Assembly (NCBI RefSeq): GCF_002211305.1
Contig: NZ_LOKW01000003.1
Location: 1 to 64,000 of the forward strand
From: Rhizobium sp. R634
GTDB lineage: Bacteria > Pseudomonadota > Alphaproteobacteria > Rhizobiales > Rhizobiaceae
DNA: 64,000 bases
Direction: 5' to 3'
Shown: piece by piece, positions 26,632 to 37,434 of the stretch
Numbering within the stretch: position 1 is the stretch's first letter
Layout of the letters: each line of letters begins with the position of its first letter
Notes under the pieces: model-generated
Database searches by the model: none
The model's input: only the letters and a program-made list of their open reading frames with translations
What the model was told of the DNA's origin: nothing
Position numbers and translations under genes: made by a program

Positions 26632-26868
26632 GATCCCAATCTCCCAAGCTGATTTCCGCGAACCATATTCAGGCGCCCGCTGCGGCGCAATGGCGCGGGA
26701 CGAAATCACGGAAGTTTGGCTTCCCTGATGCGGAAAGCGCGCTAGGTTATGCCGGGCAGTCAGAGTGTGGTGCCGGCCGAAAAGCGCCGACACTTTCGGC
26801 ACCATGTTCCGGGGCGGCGTTCTGCCGTATCCGCAATTTCAAATCATTTCATTCATTTGGAGAGCGTC

Positions 26869-27816
26869 ATGGAAATGCGCCGGCTTGGAAAAACAGGTCT
26901 TTCGATTTCGCCGATCGTGTTCGGCGGCAATGTCTTCGGCTGGACGGCCGACGAGAAAACGTCCTTCGCCATTCTCGACGCCTTCTTCGATGCGGGCCTG
27001 AACACGATCGATACGGCGGATGTCTATTCCTCCTGGGTTCCCGGCAACAAGGGCGGCGATTCCGAGGAGATCGTCGGGCGCTGGCTGAAGCAATCACGGA
27101 TTTCCCGCGACAAGGCCGTCATCATCACCAAGGTCGGCTCGGACATGGGTCAGGGAAAAACGCTCAAGGAAGCCTACATCCTGAAGGCGGTCGAGGATTC
27201 GCTGCGCCGGCTGCAAACCGACCACATCGACCTCTATCTCTCGCACTGGCCGGATGCCGATACGCCGCACGAGGAAACGCTCGGCGCCTTCGCCAAGCTG
27301 AAACAGCAGGGCAAGATCCGCGCCATCGGCTGCTCGAACTATGATGCGGCGCTGCTTCAGGCCTCTTTCGACGCCGCCGAGAAGGCCGGCCTGCCGCGAT
27401 ACGACGTGCTGCAGCCGGAATATAATCTTTATGAGCGCGCCAATTTCGAGGGGCCGCTCGCCGAACTCTGCGTCAGGCAGGATATCGGCGTTATCACCTA
27501 TTTCAGCCTCGCCGCCGGCTTCCTCACCGGCAAATACCGCAGCAAGGCCGACACGCAGGGCCGCGCCCGCGAAGGCCGCGTTTCGCAATATCTCGACGCC
27601 AAAGGCCTGCGCATCCTGGCAGCACTCGACAAGGTTTCGACCGAGACCGGCGCCAAGCCCGCGGAAATTGCGCTCGCCTGGCTGCTGCGCAAGAAGGGCG
27701 TGACGGCGCCGATCGCCAGTGCGACCAGTCTTTCGCAGCTTGAAAGCCTGGTGAAATCGGCGACACTTTCGCTCTCCAAGGAAGCGATGGCGCTGCTCGA
27801 CGAAGCCGGCGCCTGA
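26869..27816 (+). CDS. Aldo/keto reductase
   Basis: 315 residues, a (beta/alpha)8 AKR. Catalytic tetrad residues are in NTIDTADVYSSW (Asp, Tyr), IITKVGSDMG (Lys) and DLYLSHWPD (His). It uses NADPH to reduce aldehydes or ketones. ATG 26869 follows GGAGAGCG; the longer frame from 26749 has no family match at its start. The GNAT gene begins 13 bp after the stop, so they are probably one operon. Confidence 0.88.
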   Translation: MEMRRLGKTGLSISPIVFGGNVFGWTADEKTSFAILDAFFDAGLNTIDTADVYSSWVPGNKGGDSEEIVGRWLKQSRISRDKAVIITKVGSDMGQGKTLKEAYILKAVEDSLRRLQTDHIDLYLSHWPDADTPHEETLGAFAKLKQQGKIRAIGCSNYDAALLQASFDAAEKAGLPRYDVLQPEYNLYERANFEGPLAELCVRQDIGVITYFSLAAGFLTGKYRSKADTQGRAREGRVSQYLDAKGLRILAALDKVSTETGAKPAEIALAWLLRKKGVTAPIASATSLSQLESLVKSATLSLSKEAMALLDEAGA

Positions 27817-27829
27817 AGAAGGAACGCCC

Positions 27830-28273
27830 ATGACTGTGACGATACGCGATGCCCGCCCTGAGGATGAGGTCCGCTGGCGCGAACTCTGGGCGGCTTATCT
27901 CGCCTTTTATGAAGTGACGGTCGATGCCGATATCACCGACCAGACATGGCGCCGGGTTTTCGATCCGGCGTCGGCGATCGCGATGCGCGTTGCCGAAGTG
28001 GATGGCCGGCTGATGGGATTTGCACTTTACCTCACGCATGAGGGCACGTGGATCCGCACCCGGGACTGCTATCTCGAAGATCTTTTTGTCGATCCCGATG
28101 CGCGCGGCAAGGGCGTCGGGCGGGCGCTGATGGACGATCTTATCGCGCTCAGCAAGACGAAGGGCTGGTCGCGGCTTTACTGGCATACGAGCGAAAACAA
28201 CAAGACGGCCCGCGCGCTCTATGACAGCTATGTCGAAAGCGACGGCCACATCCGCTATCGCATCAGTTTCTGA
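27830..28273 (+). CDS. GNAT family N-acetyltransferase
   Basis: 147 residues. Acetyl-CoA-binding motif A is EDLFVDPDARGKGVGRALM, and the C-terminal WHTSENNKTARALYDSY is the usual GNAT beta-bulge and helix. It acetylates an unknown amine. The stop overlaps the 3' end of the convergent gene at 28263-28880 by 11 bp. It follows the aldo/keto reductase gene closely. Confidence 0.85.
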   Translation: MTVTIRDARPEDEVRWRELWAAYLAFYEVTVDADITDQTWRRVFDPASAIAMRVAEVDGRLMGFALYLTHEGTWIRTRDCYLEDLFVDPDARGKGVGRALMDDLIALSKTKGWSRLYWHTSENNKTARALYDSYVESDGHIRYRISF

Positions 28274-28880
28274 GCGTGGGAAATCCCTCGTACCATTCGG
28301 AATGATCGCCTTCCCAATTGGCCATGCCCGGTTTGGTGAGGATGCCGCGCGGGTTGATATAGCTTTGGATGACCCGCTTCGGCCGTTCGTGCCACTGGAT
28401 ATTGAAGGCCCAGAGCTTCGGGAAGAAGCAGAGCGAGGCGTAAGGCAGGTGGTCGTGAATCCACCAGGCGAGCCGCCGCCAGTCGCCGTCATCGCTGTAG
28501 TGGTCGAGCATCCACGGCACGGCAATGCAGACGGCCGCGCCCATGCAGCTGTCAAAATCCCTGATATCCCAGATGTGATGCGCCGCGGTGGCGGCATTGG
28601 TCGAACAATTCAGATTGTTCTCGTTGCCGAAGCGATTGACGGCGGGCGACCGGTAGCCAGAGCGGATATGCAAGCGACCAAAGGTCGCTTCCAGCGGCTC
28701 CAGCAATTCCTGGCAAAGCCGCCTGCCCGCCTCGATCGCGAGATCGGGATCCTCTGGGATGTTGGGAATGCGGTAGAAATCGGCAATTTCGGAATGCAGG
28801 AAATCGCGGAAAAAGAAGTTTTGCGACAGCCGCACGCGCCCGAGATCCTCGAGACCTTTCATCGAACCCGGTTTTCGCAT
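28263..28880 (-). CDS. Uncharacterised protein, possibly peptidase M15-like
   Basis: 205 residues, no signal peptide and no membrane span. The segment LEATFGRLHIRSGYRSPAVN is like the strand and turn preceding the zinc site of M15 D-Ala-D-Ala carboxypeptidases, and HHIWDIRD could supply a His-Asp pair. The second half is rich in Trp and His (WRRLAWWIHDHLPYASLCFF) and unlike that family. The function is therefore open. It lies between the GNAT and DUF892 genes. Confidence 0.65.
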   Translation of the reverse strand: MRKPGSMKGLEDLGRVRLSQNFFFRDFLHSEIADFYRIPNIPEDPDLAIEAGRRLCQELLEPLEATFGRLHIRSGYRSPAVNRFGNENNLNCSTNAATAAHHIWDIRDFDSCMGAAVCIAVPWMLDHYSDDGDWRRLAWWIHDHLPYASLCFFPKLWAFNIQWHERPKRVIQSYINPRGILTKPGMANWEGDHSEWYEGFPTLRN

Positions 28881-28952
28881 CGGCTATAGCCCTCTTCGAA
28901 TGACGGAGAACCATCGCAAGGAGCCTATTTCCAGTCCACCCGAAATCGATCC

Positions 28953-28980
28953 GGAACAATTTGCGCGATCTTTTCTTCTT
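28953..28980 (+). promoter_or_regulatory. EcfG-type general stress promoter candidate
   Basis: GGAAC (28953-28957) is followed after 17-18 bp by CTTCTT. The alphaproteobacterial EcfG/RpoE2 consensus is GGAAC with a short -10 ending in TT. It sits about 50-75 bp before the DUF892 gene, a class often in the general stress regulon. The -10 is not a good match. Confidence 0.3.
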
Positions 28981-29027
28981 AATGTGTCGCCGCATTCGCG
29001 GCCTTTCCCAGAACAAGGATCGAGAAA

Positions 29028-29525
29028 ATGGCCAAGGAAAAGACGTTGGAAGATCTCTTCTACGACACGCTTAAGGACATCTATTTCGCCGAGCGGCAGA
29101 TTCTGCGCGCGCTGCCGAAGATGGCGCGCGCCGCCCAGTCCCCCGAACTGAAGAAGGGCTTCGAGAAGCACCGCGAAGAGACCGAGGGTCAGGTCGAGCG
29201 CCTGCAGCAGGTTTTCGAGAAGATCGGCAAGCGCGCCCAGGGCAAGACCTGCGAGGCAATCCAGGGCATTATCGCCGAAGGCGAAGAGATCATGGAAGAA
29301 TTCAAGGGCACGGCGGCGCTCGACGCAGGCCTGATCTCGGCAGCGCAAGCCGTCGAGCATTATGAAATCGCCCGCTACGGCACGCTGAAGACTTGGGCCG
29401 CGACGCTCGGCCTCAAGGATGTCGTCGCTTTGCTCGACCAGACGCTGCAGGAAGAGACGGCGACCGACAAGACCCTCTCGCAGCTTGCGACAACGGCGGC
29501 AAACCAGAAGGCGAAGGCTGCCTGA
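29028..29525 (+). CDS. Ferritin-like DUF892 (YciE/YciF-type) protein
   Basis: 165 residues forming a four-helix bundle. It starts KTLEDLFYDTLKDIYFAERQ, the DUF892 signature, and has paired Glu/His positions in FEKHREETEGQ and AAQAVEHYEIARYG that suit a di-iron site. It is cytoplasmic. DUF892 proteins are commonly stress- or stationary-phase-induced; the activity is unknown. The ribosome site AAGGATCGAG precedes the ATG. A GGAAC promoter candidate lies upstream. The C-terminus is Ala/Lys rich. Confidence 0.88.
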   Translation: MAKEKTLEDLFYDTLKDIYFAERQILRALPKMARAAQSPELKKGFEKHREETEGQVERLQQVFEKIGKRAQGKTCEAIQGIIAEGEEIMEEFKGTAALDAGLISAAQAVEHYEIARYGTLKTWAATLGLKDVVALLDQTLQEETATDKTLSQLATTAANQKAKAA

Positions 29526-29556
29526 CGCAATGACGGGAATGGGCGGCCGATAAGCC

Positions 29557-30465
29557 TTACCGGCCGCCCGCATCCCTCTCCACATACCGGAAGAAATCGA
29601 TGAAGGCGCGCAGTGCCGGCCGCATCTGACGCCGGCTCGGATAATAGACGAACGGCCCCGGATAGGGGGCGCACCAATCCTCCAGCACCCGCACGAGCCT
29701 GCCCGCCGCCAGTTCGGAATGCACTCGCGTGTCGAAGAGATAGGCAAGACCGGCGCCATTCAGCGCCGCAAGGAGAGCCAACCGGTCCTCGCTGACAATA
29801 AGCGGCCCATCGACCGCAACGATCAGTTCCTGTCCGTCCTTCTCGAATTCCCAGCGATAGATGGAGCCGTTGGTGAAGCGCCGTTTGATGCAGCGGTGGC
29901 GGATGAGATCGCGTGGATGCTCCGGCTTCGGGTAGCGCTCGAAATATTCCGGCGAAGCGGCGATGACGGTCGTCAGATTGGGCGAGATCCTGACCGCGAT
30001 CATATCGGCCTCCAGGCTCTCCTCCAGCCGGATGCCGGCGTCGAAACCCTCCTTGACGATATCGATGAAGCCATCCTCGTTGGCGATCTCCAGCGTGATA
30101 TCGGGATAGAGATTGAGAAAATCGCCGAGGCGCGGGGCAAGCAGGATATCGGAAGCGAAGCGCGGCGCGGTGATGCGCAGGTTTCCGGCCGGCTTGCCGC
30201 GCGCATCATTGACGGCTTCCAGCGCGATGCCGATCTCCTCGAGCGCCGGACGCAGCCTTTCGAGAAGCAGGCGGCCTTCCTCGGTCGGCGCCACACTGCG
30301 GGTGGTGCGTGCCAGAAGCCGCACACCGAGACTCTCCTCCAGGCTCGATATGGCATGGCTGACCGCCGAGGGCGCGACGAGCAGTTCCTTGGCCGCGGCC
30401 CGGAAGCTGCGGTGCTCCGCGACGGCGGCGAGAACGGCAAGTTGCGCGAGCTGGGTCCTGTTCAT
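29557..30465 (-). CDS. LysR family transcriptional regulator
   Basis: 302 residues with HTH FRAAAKELLVAPSAVSHAIS and an effector domain containing GFDAGIRLEESLEADM. It is divergent from the aldo/keto reductase gene at 30593 and likely regulates it. The spacer carries an A/T-rich dyad at 30474-30496. This is the third LysR of very similar layout in the window, each beside a small redox or membrane gene. Confidence 0.92.
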   Translation of the reverse strand: MNRTQLAQLAVLAAVAEHRSFRAAAKELLVAPSAVSHAISSLEESLGVRLLARTTRSVAPTEEGRLLLERLRPALEEIGIALEAVNDARGKPAGNLRITAPRFASDILLAPRLGDFLNLYPDITLEIANEDGFIDIVKEGFDAGIRLEESLEADMIAVRISPNLTTVIAASPEYFERYPKPEHPRDLIRHRCIKRRFTNGSIYRWEFEKDGQELIVAVDGPLIVSEDRLALLAALNGAGLAYLFDTRVHSELAAGRLVRVLEDWCAPYPGPFVYYPSRRQMRPALRAFIDFFRYVERDAGGR

Positions 30466-30473
30466 TGATCGAA

Positions 30474-30496
30474 ATTATAGAACGGCTTGTTATAAA
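30474..30496. promoter_or_regulatory. Candidate LysR operator
   Basis: An imperfect dyad (ATTATAG and GTTATAAA around 9 bp) just upstream of the LysR ATG, within the 127-bp divergent spacer. Position and T-N11-A type symmetry suggest the LysR binding site. Confidence 0.35.
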
Positions 30497-30592
30497 CTGC
30501 ATGTGTTTTCTGACTGATGCTGCGCCGATATGGTTTGTCCGTACCGCTTTGATCCCTTCACAGGTTCAATCAGCTCAGAAAAGGAGCGCATC

Positions 30593-31588
<996 letters not shown>

Positions 31589-31596
31589 ACCGTGGA

Positions 31597-31622
31597 GCCT
31601 GGCCGGTTTACACCGGCCGGGC
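31597..31622 (+). terminator. Hairpin after the aldo/keto reductase gene
   Basis: 10-bp arms GCCTGGCCGG/CCGGCCGGGC with one T/G mismatch and a TTTACA loop, 9 bp after the stop. There is no long T-run, so termination may be incomplete. Confidence 0.45.
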
Positions 31623-31678
31623 TTGCCTTCGCGGCCGGCAAAACTATCTAACTTCATCTCGGAGAACGGGATGACAAG

Positions 31679-32038
31679 ATGTCGGACAGGCAGGCAGTCG
31701 AACAGACGGTTCATCTCTATGTCGAAGGCATGGCCTTCGCCAACGCGGCCGCTTTGAAAAAGGCCTTTCACCCGCAAAGCTCGATTATCGGCTATTACCA
31801 GAATGCCGTCGAATGGCTGACGCGGGACGAATTCATCGCCGCGATCCTGGCGGAGGAGCCCGCCCCGCCCGGCACACAACCCTTTATGGACATCCAGAAC
31901 GTCGATGTCGAAGGCGACGCGGCAAGCGTCAAGGTCACCGACGATTTCGCCGGCATGCGCTTTACCGACTATCTCTCCTTGCTGAAGATCGATGGCCGCT
32001 GGGTGATCGTCAGCAAGCTCTATCATCTGCACAGATGA
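31679..32038 (+). CDS. NTF2-like (lumazine-binding-like) protein
   Basis: 119 residues of the SnoaL/NTF2 alpha+beta barrel type: an N-terminal helix (AVEQTVHLYVEGMAFANAAAL), KKAFHPQSSIIGY and a C-terminal sheet (FTDYLSLLKIDGRWVIVSKLY). Members bind or convert small hydrophobic ligands; no catalytic residue can be assigned. It lies between the AKR gene and the convergent pheT, and its stop overlaps the A-rich flank of the pheT terminator hairpin. Confidence 0.8.
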   Translation: MSDRQAVEQTVHLYVEGMAFANAAALKKAFHPQSSIIGYYQNAVEWLTRDEFIAAILAEEPAPPGTQPFMDIQNVDVEGDAASVKVTDDFAGMRFTDYLSLLKIDGRWVIVSKLYHLHR

Positions 32039-32065
32039 AAAGACCGGCTGCCTCGGCAACCGGTC
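32038..32065 (-). terminator. pheT terminator
   Basis: Read on the minus strand, GACCGG...CCGGTC pairs around an inner TGCC/GGCA stem, followed by TTTT (AAAA 32038-32041 on plus). It lies 27 bp after the pheT stop. Confidence 0.7.
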
Positions 32066-32091
32066 CCTTGCTTTCATCAGGATCCGAAAGA

Positions 32092-34515
32092 TCAGCTTCT
32101 GAGGACACCGCCGGTGAATTTCATGACGCTCGCGACGATTTTCTGCGTCAGGGCTTCGAAATCCTCGTCCGTCAGCGTGCGCTCGACCGGCTGGATCTGA
32201 ACTTCGATCGCCACCGACTTCTTGCCCTCGCCGACCGATGCGCCTTCGAAGATGTCGAAGACGTTGACGCCGGTGATAAGCTTGCGGTCGGCGCCGGTCG
32301 CAGCCTTCATGACGGCGCCTGCTTCGATCGTCTTGTCGACGACGAAGGCGAAGTCGCGCTTGACCGCCTGGAAGGGCGAAAGATCGAGCGCCTGCTTGGT
32401 GCGCGTCGCCTTCTTCTTCGGTTCGGCCATAGCATCGAGGTAGACTTCGAAGCCGCAGAGAGCACCGGAGACATCGAGGGCTTCCAGCGTCAGCGGGTGG
32501 AATTCGCCGAAATAACCGAGCACGACTTTCGGCCCCATCTTGATCGTGCCGGAGCGGCCCGGGTGATACCATTCCGGACCACCCTGCTCGATCTGGATGT
32601 TGCCCATCGGCAGGCCAGAGGCTTCGATGACGGCAAGGGCATCGGCCTTGGCGTCGAAGACGTCGACCGGCTTGCCGCCGCCCTTCACCGTATTCGACCA
32701 CATGCGGCCCGCGCCGGCGAGCGAGGCCGTGCCGCGGCGGATGCCGCCGGCGACGCGACGCTGGCCTTCCGGCCGGTCGTTCTCATAAGTGCCCGAGACT
32801 TCGAAGATCGCCACGTCGCCATAGCCCTTGTCGGCATTGCGCTGCGCAGCCGTCAGCAGGCCCGGCAGCAGCGAGGGGCGCATATCCGACATTTCGGCGG
32901 CGATCGGATTGGCGAGCTTCAGGGCGGCGGAACCGCCGCCGAAGAGCTTTGCCTGATCTTCCGGAATGAAGGACCAGGTGACGGCCTCCAGCATGCCGCG
33001 CGAGGCAAGGGCGCGCTTGGCCGCGCGGGTGCGGATCTGCAGCGTCGTCAGGATCCTGCCGTTGACGGCGGCATGGCTTTCGAGCGGCGCCGGCTTGATA
33101 TTGTCGACGCCGTGGATGCGCATGACTTCCTCAACGAGATCGGCCTTGCCGTCGACATCGGGGCGCCATGAGGGAACCGAGACCGAAACGCGTTCGCCGG
33201 AGCCGGAAACCGTGAAGCCGAGGCGCGCGAGGATGGCGTTGCTTTCCTCCGTCGAGACCTCCAGGCCCGTCAGGCGCTTGACCTCGGAATAGGGGAAATC
33301 GACGACCTTCGGCTCATAGCCCTTATAGCCGACGACCTCGGCCCTCGCGGCCGTGCCGCCGCAGAGCTCAAGCACCAGTTCCGTCGTGCGTTCGAGGCCC
33401 GGAACCATATATTCCGGATCGACGCCGCGTTCGAAACGGTAGCGGGCATCGGTGATGATGCCGAGGCTGCGGCCAGATTTGGCGATGTTCATCGGGTCCC
33501 AGAGGGCCGACTCGATCAGCACGTCGACGGTGTTCTCGTCGCAGCCGGAATGTTCGCCGCCCATGATGCCGCCGATCGATTCGATCCCGTCTTCATCTGA
33601 TATGACGACGTTGTTCGGACCAAGCTTGTATTCGCGCTGGTCGAGCGCCAGCACGGTCTCGCCTTCCCTGGCGCGGCGGACGGTAAGGTTGCCAGTGACC
33701 TTGGCGGCGTCGAAGACATGCATCGGCCGGCCCTGATCGAAGGTCATGTAATTGGTGATATCGACCAGCGCATTGATGGGGCGCAGGCCGATGGCGAGGA
33801 GCCGCTGCTGCATCCAGCGCGGGCTCGGGCCGTTCCTGACACCGCGCACGAGGCGGAGCGAAAAGCCGGGGCAGAGCTTCGGATCGTCAAGATCGAGCGT
33901 CAGCTTGACCGGTGTATCGCCTTCGACGGCGAAGCTCGGCACGGCCCGTGTCTTCAGCGTGCCGAGACCTGAAGCGGCGAGATCGCGGGCGATGCCGCGG
34001 ATCGACGTGCAGTCCGGCCGATTCGGCGTCAGATTGATTTCGATGACCGGGTCGTCGAGATGCGCATAGGCGGCATAGCTCTTTCCGACCGGCGCATCGT
34101 CCGGCAGATCGATGATGCCGTCGTGACTGTCGGAGATCTGCAGTTCCTTTTCGGAGCACATCATGCCGCGGCTTTCGACGCCGCGGATATTGCCGACGGC
34201 AAGGGTCACGTCGATGCCCGGAACATAGGTTCCGGGTGCTGCGAAGGCGCCGACGAGGCCGGCGCGCGCATTCGGGGCGCCGCAGACGACCTGGACCGGC
34301 GCACCGGCGCCGGTGTCGACCATCAGCACCTTGAGGCGGTCGGCCTGCGGATGTTTTTCCGCCGACAGGACCTTGGCGATAACGAAGGGCTTGAAGGCCG
34401 CCTTGTCGTCGACATCCTCCACCTCCAGACCGATCTCGGTCAGGCGGGTGCAGATTTCATCGAGCGTGGCATCCGTTTCCAGATGCTCTTTCAGCCAGGA
34501 GAGCGTGAATTTCAT
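32092..34515 (-). CDS. pheT: Phenylalanyl-tRNA synthetase beta subunit
   Basis: 807 residues, full length. An N-terminal helix ([17 protein letters not shown]) is followed by the EMAP/tRNA-binding domain, the B3/B4 editing domain ([19 protein letters not shown]), the B5 domain and the C-terminal anticodon-binding ferredoxin-like domain ([14 protein letters not shown]). With PheS it forms the alpha2beta2 enzyme charging tRNA-Phe and editing Tyr. It follows pheS by 16 bp in one operon and is followed by a Rho-independent terminator. Confidence 0.98.
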   Translation of the reverse strand: MKFTLSWLKEHLETDATLDEICTRLTEIGLEVEDVDDKAAFKPFVIAKVLSAEKHPQADRLKVLMVDTGAGAPVQVVCGAPNARAGLVGAFAAPGTYVPGIDVTLAVGNIRGVESRGMMCSEKELQISDSHDGIIDLPDDAPVGKSYAAYAHLDDPVIEINLTPNRPDCTSIRGIARDLAASGLGTLKTRAVPSFAVEGDTPVKLTLDLDDPKLCPGFSLRLVRGVRNGPSPRWMQQRLLAIGLRPINALVDITNYMTFDQGRPMHVFDAAKVTGNLTVRRAREGETVLALDQREYKLGPNNVVISDEDGIESIGGIMGGEHSGCDENTVDVLIESALWDPMNIAKSGRSLGIITDARYRFERGVDPEYMVPGLERTTELVLELCGGTAARAEVVGYKGYEPKVVDFPYSEVKRLTGLEVSTEESNAILARLGFTVSGSGERVSVSVPSWRPDVDGKADLVEEVMRIHGVDNIKPAPLESHAAVNGRILTTLQIRTRAAKRALASRGMLEAVTWSFIPEDQAKLFGGGSAALKLANPIAAEMSDMRPSLLPGLLTAAQRNADKGYGDVAIFEVSGTYENDRPEGQRRVAGGIRRGTASLAGAGRMWSNTVKGGGKPVDVFDAKADALAVIEASGLPMGNIQIEQGGPEWYHPGRSGTIKMGPKVVLGYFGEFHPLTLEALDVSGALCGFEVYLDAMAEPKKKATRTKQALDLSPFQAVKRDFAFVVDKTIEAGAVMKAATGADRKLITGVNVFDIFEGASVGEGKKSVAIEVQIQPVERTLTDEDFEALTQKIVASVMKFTGGVLRS

Positions 34516-34531
34516 CGTTCCAATTCTCCGT

Positions 34532-35620
34532 TCAAGCGCTGAGGCCGCCGAACAGCGTCGGCATGTCGAGCGGGCGGAAGCCGTAATGCGTCATCCAGCG
34601 GACGTCGGCATTGAAGAAGTCGCGCAGGTCGGGCATGCCATATTTCAGCATGGCGATGCGATCGAGGCCCATGCCCCAGGCAAAACCCTGATATTCGTCC
34701 GGATCGAGGCCGCCGTAGCGCAGCACGTTCGGGTGGACCATGCCGCAGCCGAGGATCTCCATCCAGTCGGTGCCTTCGCCGAACTTGACGATCGGGCCGG
34801 AGCGGTCGCACTGGATATCGACCTCGAAGGAGGGCTCGGTGAAGGGGAAGAAGGACGGGCGGAAGCGCATCGTCACGCTGTCGACCTCGAAGAAGGTCTT
34901 GCAGAACTCCTCGAGCACCCAGCGGATATTGGCGACATTGGCCTTCTTGTCGATGACCAGGCCCTCGACCTGATGGAACATCGGCGAATGCGTGGCGTCC
35001 GAATCCTGGCGATAGGTCTTGCCGGGGATGATGATGCGGATCGGCGGCTTCTGCGTCTCCATGGTGCGCACCTGCACGGGCGAGGTGTGCGTGCGCAGCA
35101 CCTTGCGCTCACCGTTTTCGTCCGGATTGAAGAAGAAGGTGTCGTGCATCTCGCGGGCCGGATGGCCTTCGGGGAAATTCAGCGCGGTGAAATTGTAGTA
35201 GTCGGTCTCGATATCGGGACCTTCGGCGATCGAGAAACCCATGTCGGCGAAGATCGCGGTGATCTCATCGACGATCTGGCTGATCGGATGGATGCGGCCG
35301 CGCTCGGCGGGCGAGGAGCGCACCGGCAGGCTGACGTCGATCGTCTCGGCCTTCAGCCGCGCATTGACAGCCGCAACTTTCAGTACCGACTTGCGCTCGG
35401 CAATGGCGTCCGTCACCGCATTCTTCAGGGCGTTGATCGCCGCACCCCGGGTCTGGCGTTCCTCCGTCGTCATGGCGCCGAGCGTCTTCAGGAGCTCCGA
35501 GATGGAACCCTTCTTGCCGAGAGCGGACACGCGCACGGCTTCCAGGGCTGCCTCGTCATTGGCAGCAGCGATTTCCGCGAGCAGCGATGAGTTGAGCTGG
35601 TCGATATCTGACATTGTCAC
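34532..35620 (-). CDS. pheS: Phenylalanyl-tRNA synthetase alpha subunit
   Basis: 362 residues: the N-terminal coiled coil, then the class II core with motif 2 ([13 protein letters not shown]) and motif 3 ([14 protein letters not shown]). The spacer between rplT and pheS carries a terminator for the ribosomal operon, so pheST probably has its own promoter in about 35630-35690. No leader peptide with Phe codons was found. Confidence 0.98.
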   Translation of the reverse strand: MTMSDIDQLNSSLLAEIAAANDEAALEAVRVSALGKKGSISELLKTLGAMTTEERQTRGAAINALKNAVTDAIAERKSVLKVAAVNARLKAETIDVSLPVRSSPAERGRIHPISQIVDEITAIFADMGFSIAEGPDIETDYYNFTALNFPEGHPAREMHDTFFFNPDENGERKVLRTHTSPVQVRTMETQKPPIRIIIPGKTYRQDSDATHSPMFHQVEGLVIDKKANVANIRWVLEEFCKTFFEVDSVTMRFRPSFFPFTEPSFEVDIQCDRSGPIVKFGEGTDWMEILGCGMVHPNVLRYGGLDPDEYQGFAWGMGLDRIAMLKYGMPDLRDFFNADVRWMTHYGFRPLDMPTLFGGLSA

Positions 35621-35689
35621 TTCTTTCCGTCCAGTATCAGGCGGGGGATCGGGAGGCAGGTGGCGCCGACCGGCGCAAGGAATATAAAG

Positions 35690-35727
35690 AAAGAAAAACC
35701 CGCACTAGCCCAAACCAGCGCGGGTTT
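35690..35727 (-). terminator. rpmI-rplT terminator
   Basis: On the minus strand, AAACCCGC pairs with GCGGGTTT across a 16-nt loop and is followed by a T-rich run (TTTTTCTTTCTTT). It lies 37 bp after the rplT stop. Confidence 0.75.
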
Positions 35728-35763
35728 CCCAAAATCATAACTTCAAAGCTTGGGAAGCGCTGG

Positions 35764-36168
35764 TTAACGAACCGCGCCCTCAAACTCGTTAGCCGTGCCG
35801 GTTTCCTTGAGGTATTCAAGGGCCTTCTTGGCGGCAGCAACCAGCGCACCGAATGCTTCCGGCTCATGGATCGCCATGTCGGAGAGAACCTTGCGGTCGA
35901 CTTCGATACCAGCCTTGTTCAGGCCGTCGATGAAGCGGCCATAGGTCAGGCCGAATTCGCGGACGGCAGCGTTGATACGCTGGATCCAGAGGGCGCGGAA
36001 GTTGCGCTTGTTGACCTTGCGGTCGCGGTATGCGTACTGCTTGGCGCGATCGACGGCAGCCTTGGCGGTACGGATGGTGTTCTTGCGGCGGCCGTAGAAG
36101 CCCTTGGCCTGCTTCAGAACCTTCTTGTGCTTGGCGTGGGCAGCGACGCCTCTTTTTACACGTGCCAT
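35764..36168 (-). CDS. rplT: 50S ribosomal protein L20
   Basis: 134 residues, slightly longer than E. coli L20 (118) through a C-terminal extension typical of alphaproteobacteria. It starts [20 protein letters not shown] and contains RIRTAK-like basic segments ([19 protein letters not shown]). It binds 23S rRNA early in 50S assembly. It lies 39 bp downstream of rpmI in the same operon. In other bacteria L20 represses this operon translationally; no leader pseudoknot was resolved here. Confidence 0.98.
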   Translation of the reverse strand: MARVKRGVAAHAKHKKVLKQAKGFYGRRKNTIRTAKAAVDRAKQYAYRDRKVNKRNFRALWIQRINAAVREFGLTYGRFIDGLNKAGIEVDRKVLSDMAIHEPEAFGALVAAAKKALEYLKETGTANEFEGAVR

Positions 36169-36207
36169 TTCATGATCTCCTTAATCTAACGCGTTACCGG
36201 AATAGTC

Positions 36208-36411
36208 TCAGAGACCGTTCGGCAGATAGTTCTTCACGACCTTGCGGCCATCGGGTTCTGCCAGAACCATGGTACCGCGTGCATCGCGAATGAACTTGTT
36301 CGTGCGCTTGATCATGCCATGGCGCTTGCCGGCGGCAGCCGCCTTGACCTTGCCGGTAGCGGTGATCTTGAACCGCTTCTTGGCAGAGGACTTCGTCTTC
36401 ATCTTGGGCAT
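36208..36411 (-). CDS. rpmI: 50S ribosomal protein L35
   Basis: 67 residues, [19 protein letters not shown] at the N-terminus and [20 protein letters not shown] at the C-terminus. It is the first gene of the rpmI-rplT operon, 310 bp away from infC and separated from it by a terminator-like hairpin, so it is likely driven by its own promoter rather than only from infC. Confidence 0.97.
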   Translation of the reverse strand: MPKMKTKSSAKKRFKITATGKVKAAAAGKRHGMIKRTNKFIRDARGTMVLAEPDGRKVVKNYLPNGL

Positions 36412-36721
36412 TTTGCTACTCCGTTTCTGTCCTCCCTGCGCGCTTCATCAAAAAGCCCTCCTCGCGAAGTCCGGTTCTCCGGCCGTCGCAACAAGGTGCG
36501 GGAGCGTTTGTTGTTGATCTGCGGCATCGGCGACGAACCGTTCCGCAAGCATTCGAAACTGCCACGGCATGCCCTGCCGGTCAGTTCGGACGCGCGCTTA
36601 TAACCGCAGCGTCATGAAAGTGCAACGGGGGCCGAGAGGAATCTTCGCCGACCCAATGCACATTACCGAAAGCACAAAAGCCGCCCTTGCGGACGGCCTT
36701 GGGCAAAAGGGTATCTGGCGC
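36412..36721. other. Intergenic region, 310 bp, between infC and rpmI
   Basis: It holds the infC terminator hairpin at 36676-36697 and must contain the rpmI promoter. No ORF with credible composition or RNA gene was recognised. L35/L20 operon leaders often fold for autoregulation, but that cannot be judged by eye here. Confidence 0.5.
36676..36697 (-). terminator. infC terminator
   Basis: On the minus strand GCCGTCC-GCAA-GGGCGGC (one G/T pair) is followed by TTTT. It lies about 25 bp after the infC stop. Confidence 0.7.
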
Positions 36722-37258
36722 TTACTTCGGCGCCAGCACCATCATCATCTGGCGGCCTTCGAGCTTGGGCTCGGCTTCCACCTTGGCGATCTCAAGCGTA
36801 TCGGCCTTGACCTGCTGCAGAAGCTTCATGCCGAGTTCCTGGTGGGCCATTTCGCGGCCGCGGAACTTCAGCGTCACCTTGACCTTATCGCCTTCATCGA
36901 AGAAGCGGCCCATCGCCTTCATCTTCACCTCATAATCATGGGTGTCGATGTTCGGGCGCATCTTGATTTCTTTGACTTCGACGATCTTCTGCTTCTTACG
37001 CGCTTCGGCAGCCTTCTTCTGGTTGGCATATTTCAGCTTGCCCAGATCGAGGATCTTGCACACCGGCGGTTCGGCGTTGGGGGAAATTTCGACGAGATCG
37101 AGGCCGGCTTCCTCAGCCATTCTCAAGGCCTGGTCGGTGGGCACGATGCCCATATTCTGTCCGTCAGCCGCGATCAGCTGAACTTTGGGAATGCGGATTT
37201 CACGGTTCGAGCGCGGGCCGTCCTTCACGGGCGCATCGGTCTTAAAAGGTCTGCGAAT
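36722..37258 (-). CDS. infC: Translation initiation factor IF-3
   Basis: 178 residues from an ATT start at 37258 (codons ATT CGC AGA CCT). GAGGAG lies 9 nt upstream (37273-37268), and homologues begin [20 protein letters not shown]. The longer open frame to 37378 has no family match before this point and no better ribosome site. The N-domain contains [10 protein letters not shown] and the C-domain [20 protein letters not shown]-3 discriminates against non-canonical starts, so the ATT start gives autoregulation, as known in E. coli (AUU). Confidence 0.95.
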   Translation of the reverse strand: MRRPFKTDAPVKDGPRSNREIRIPKVQLIAADGQNMGIVPTDQALRMAEEAGLDLVEISPNAEPPVCKILDLGKLKYANQKKAAEARKKQKIVEVKEIKMRPNIDTHDYEVKMKAMGRFFDEGDKVKVTLKFRGREMAHQELGMKLLQQVKADTLEIAKVEAEPKLEGRQMMMVLAPK

Positions 37259-37434
37259 GGTCGTATTCTCCTCGCGTTGTTTCGGAACGTTGCAGCCGCG
37301 CGCTCCCGGTGAGGGTGCACCAACGTGTCTCGTTATCGCTGCAACGGAGTCAATATCATCCTTTAGCGGAAAAATCACCTGCTGTCAGCCTGCCAAGAAT
37401 CTGTTTTATAGGCCAAAACAACAGGAGTTGACCG

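Noticed and set aside
35620..35764. Phe-codon leader peptide/attenuator before pheS
   Set aside because: No run of TTC/TTT codons or alternative hairpins; the hairpin present is explained as the rplT terminator.
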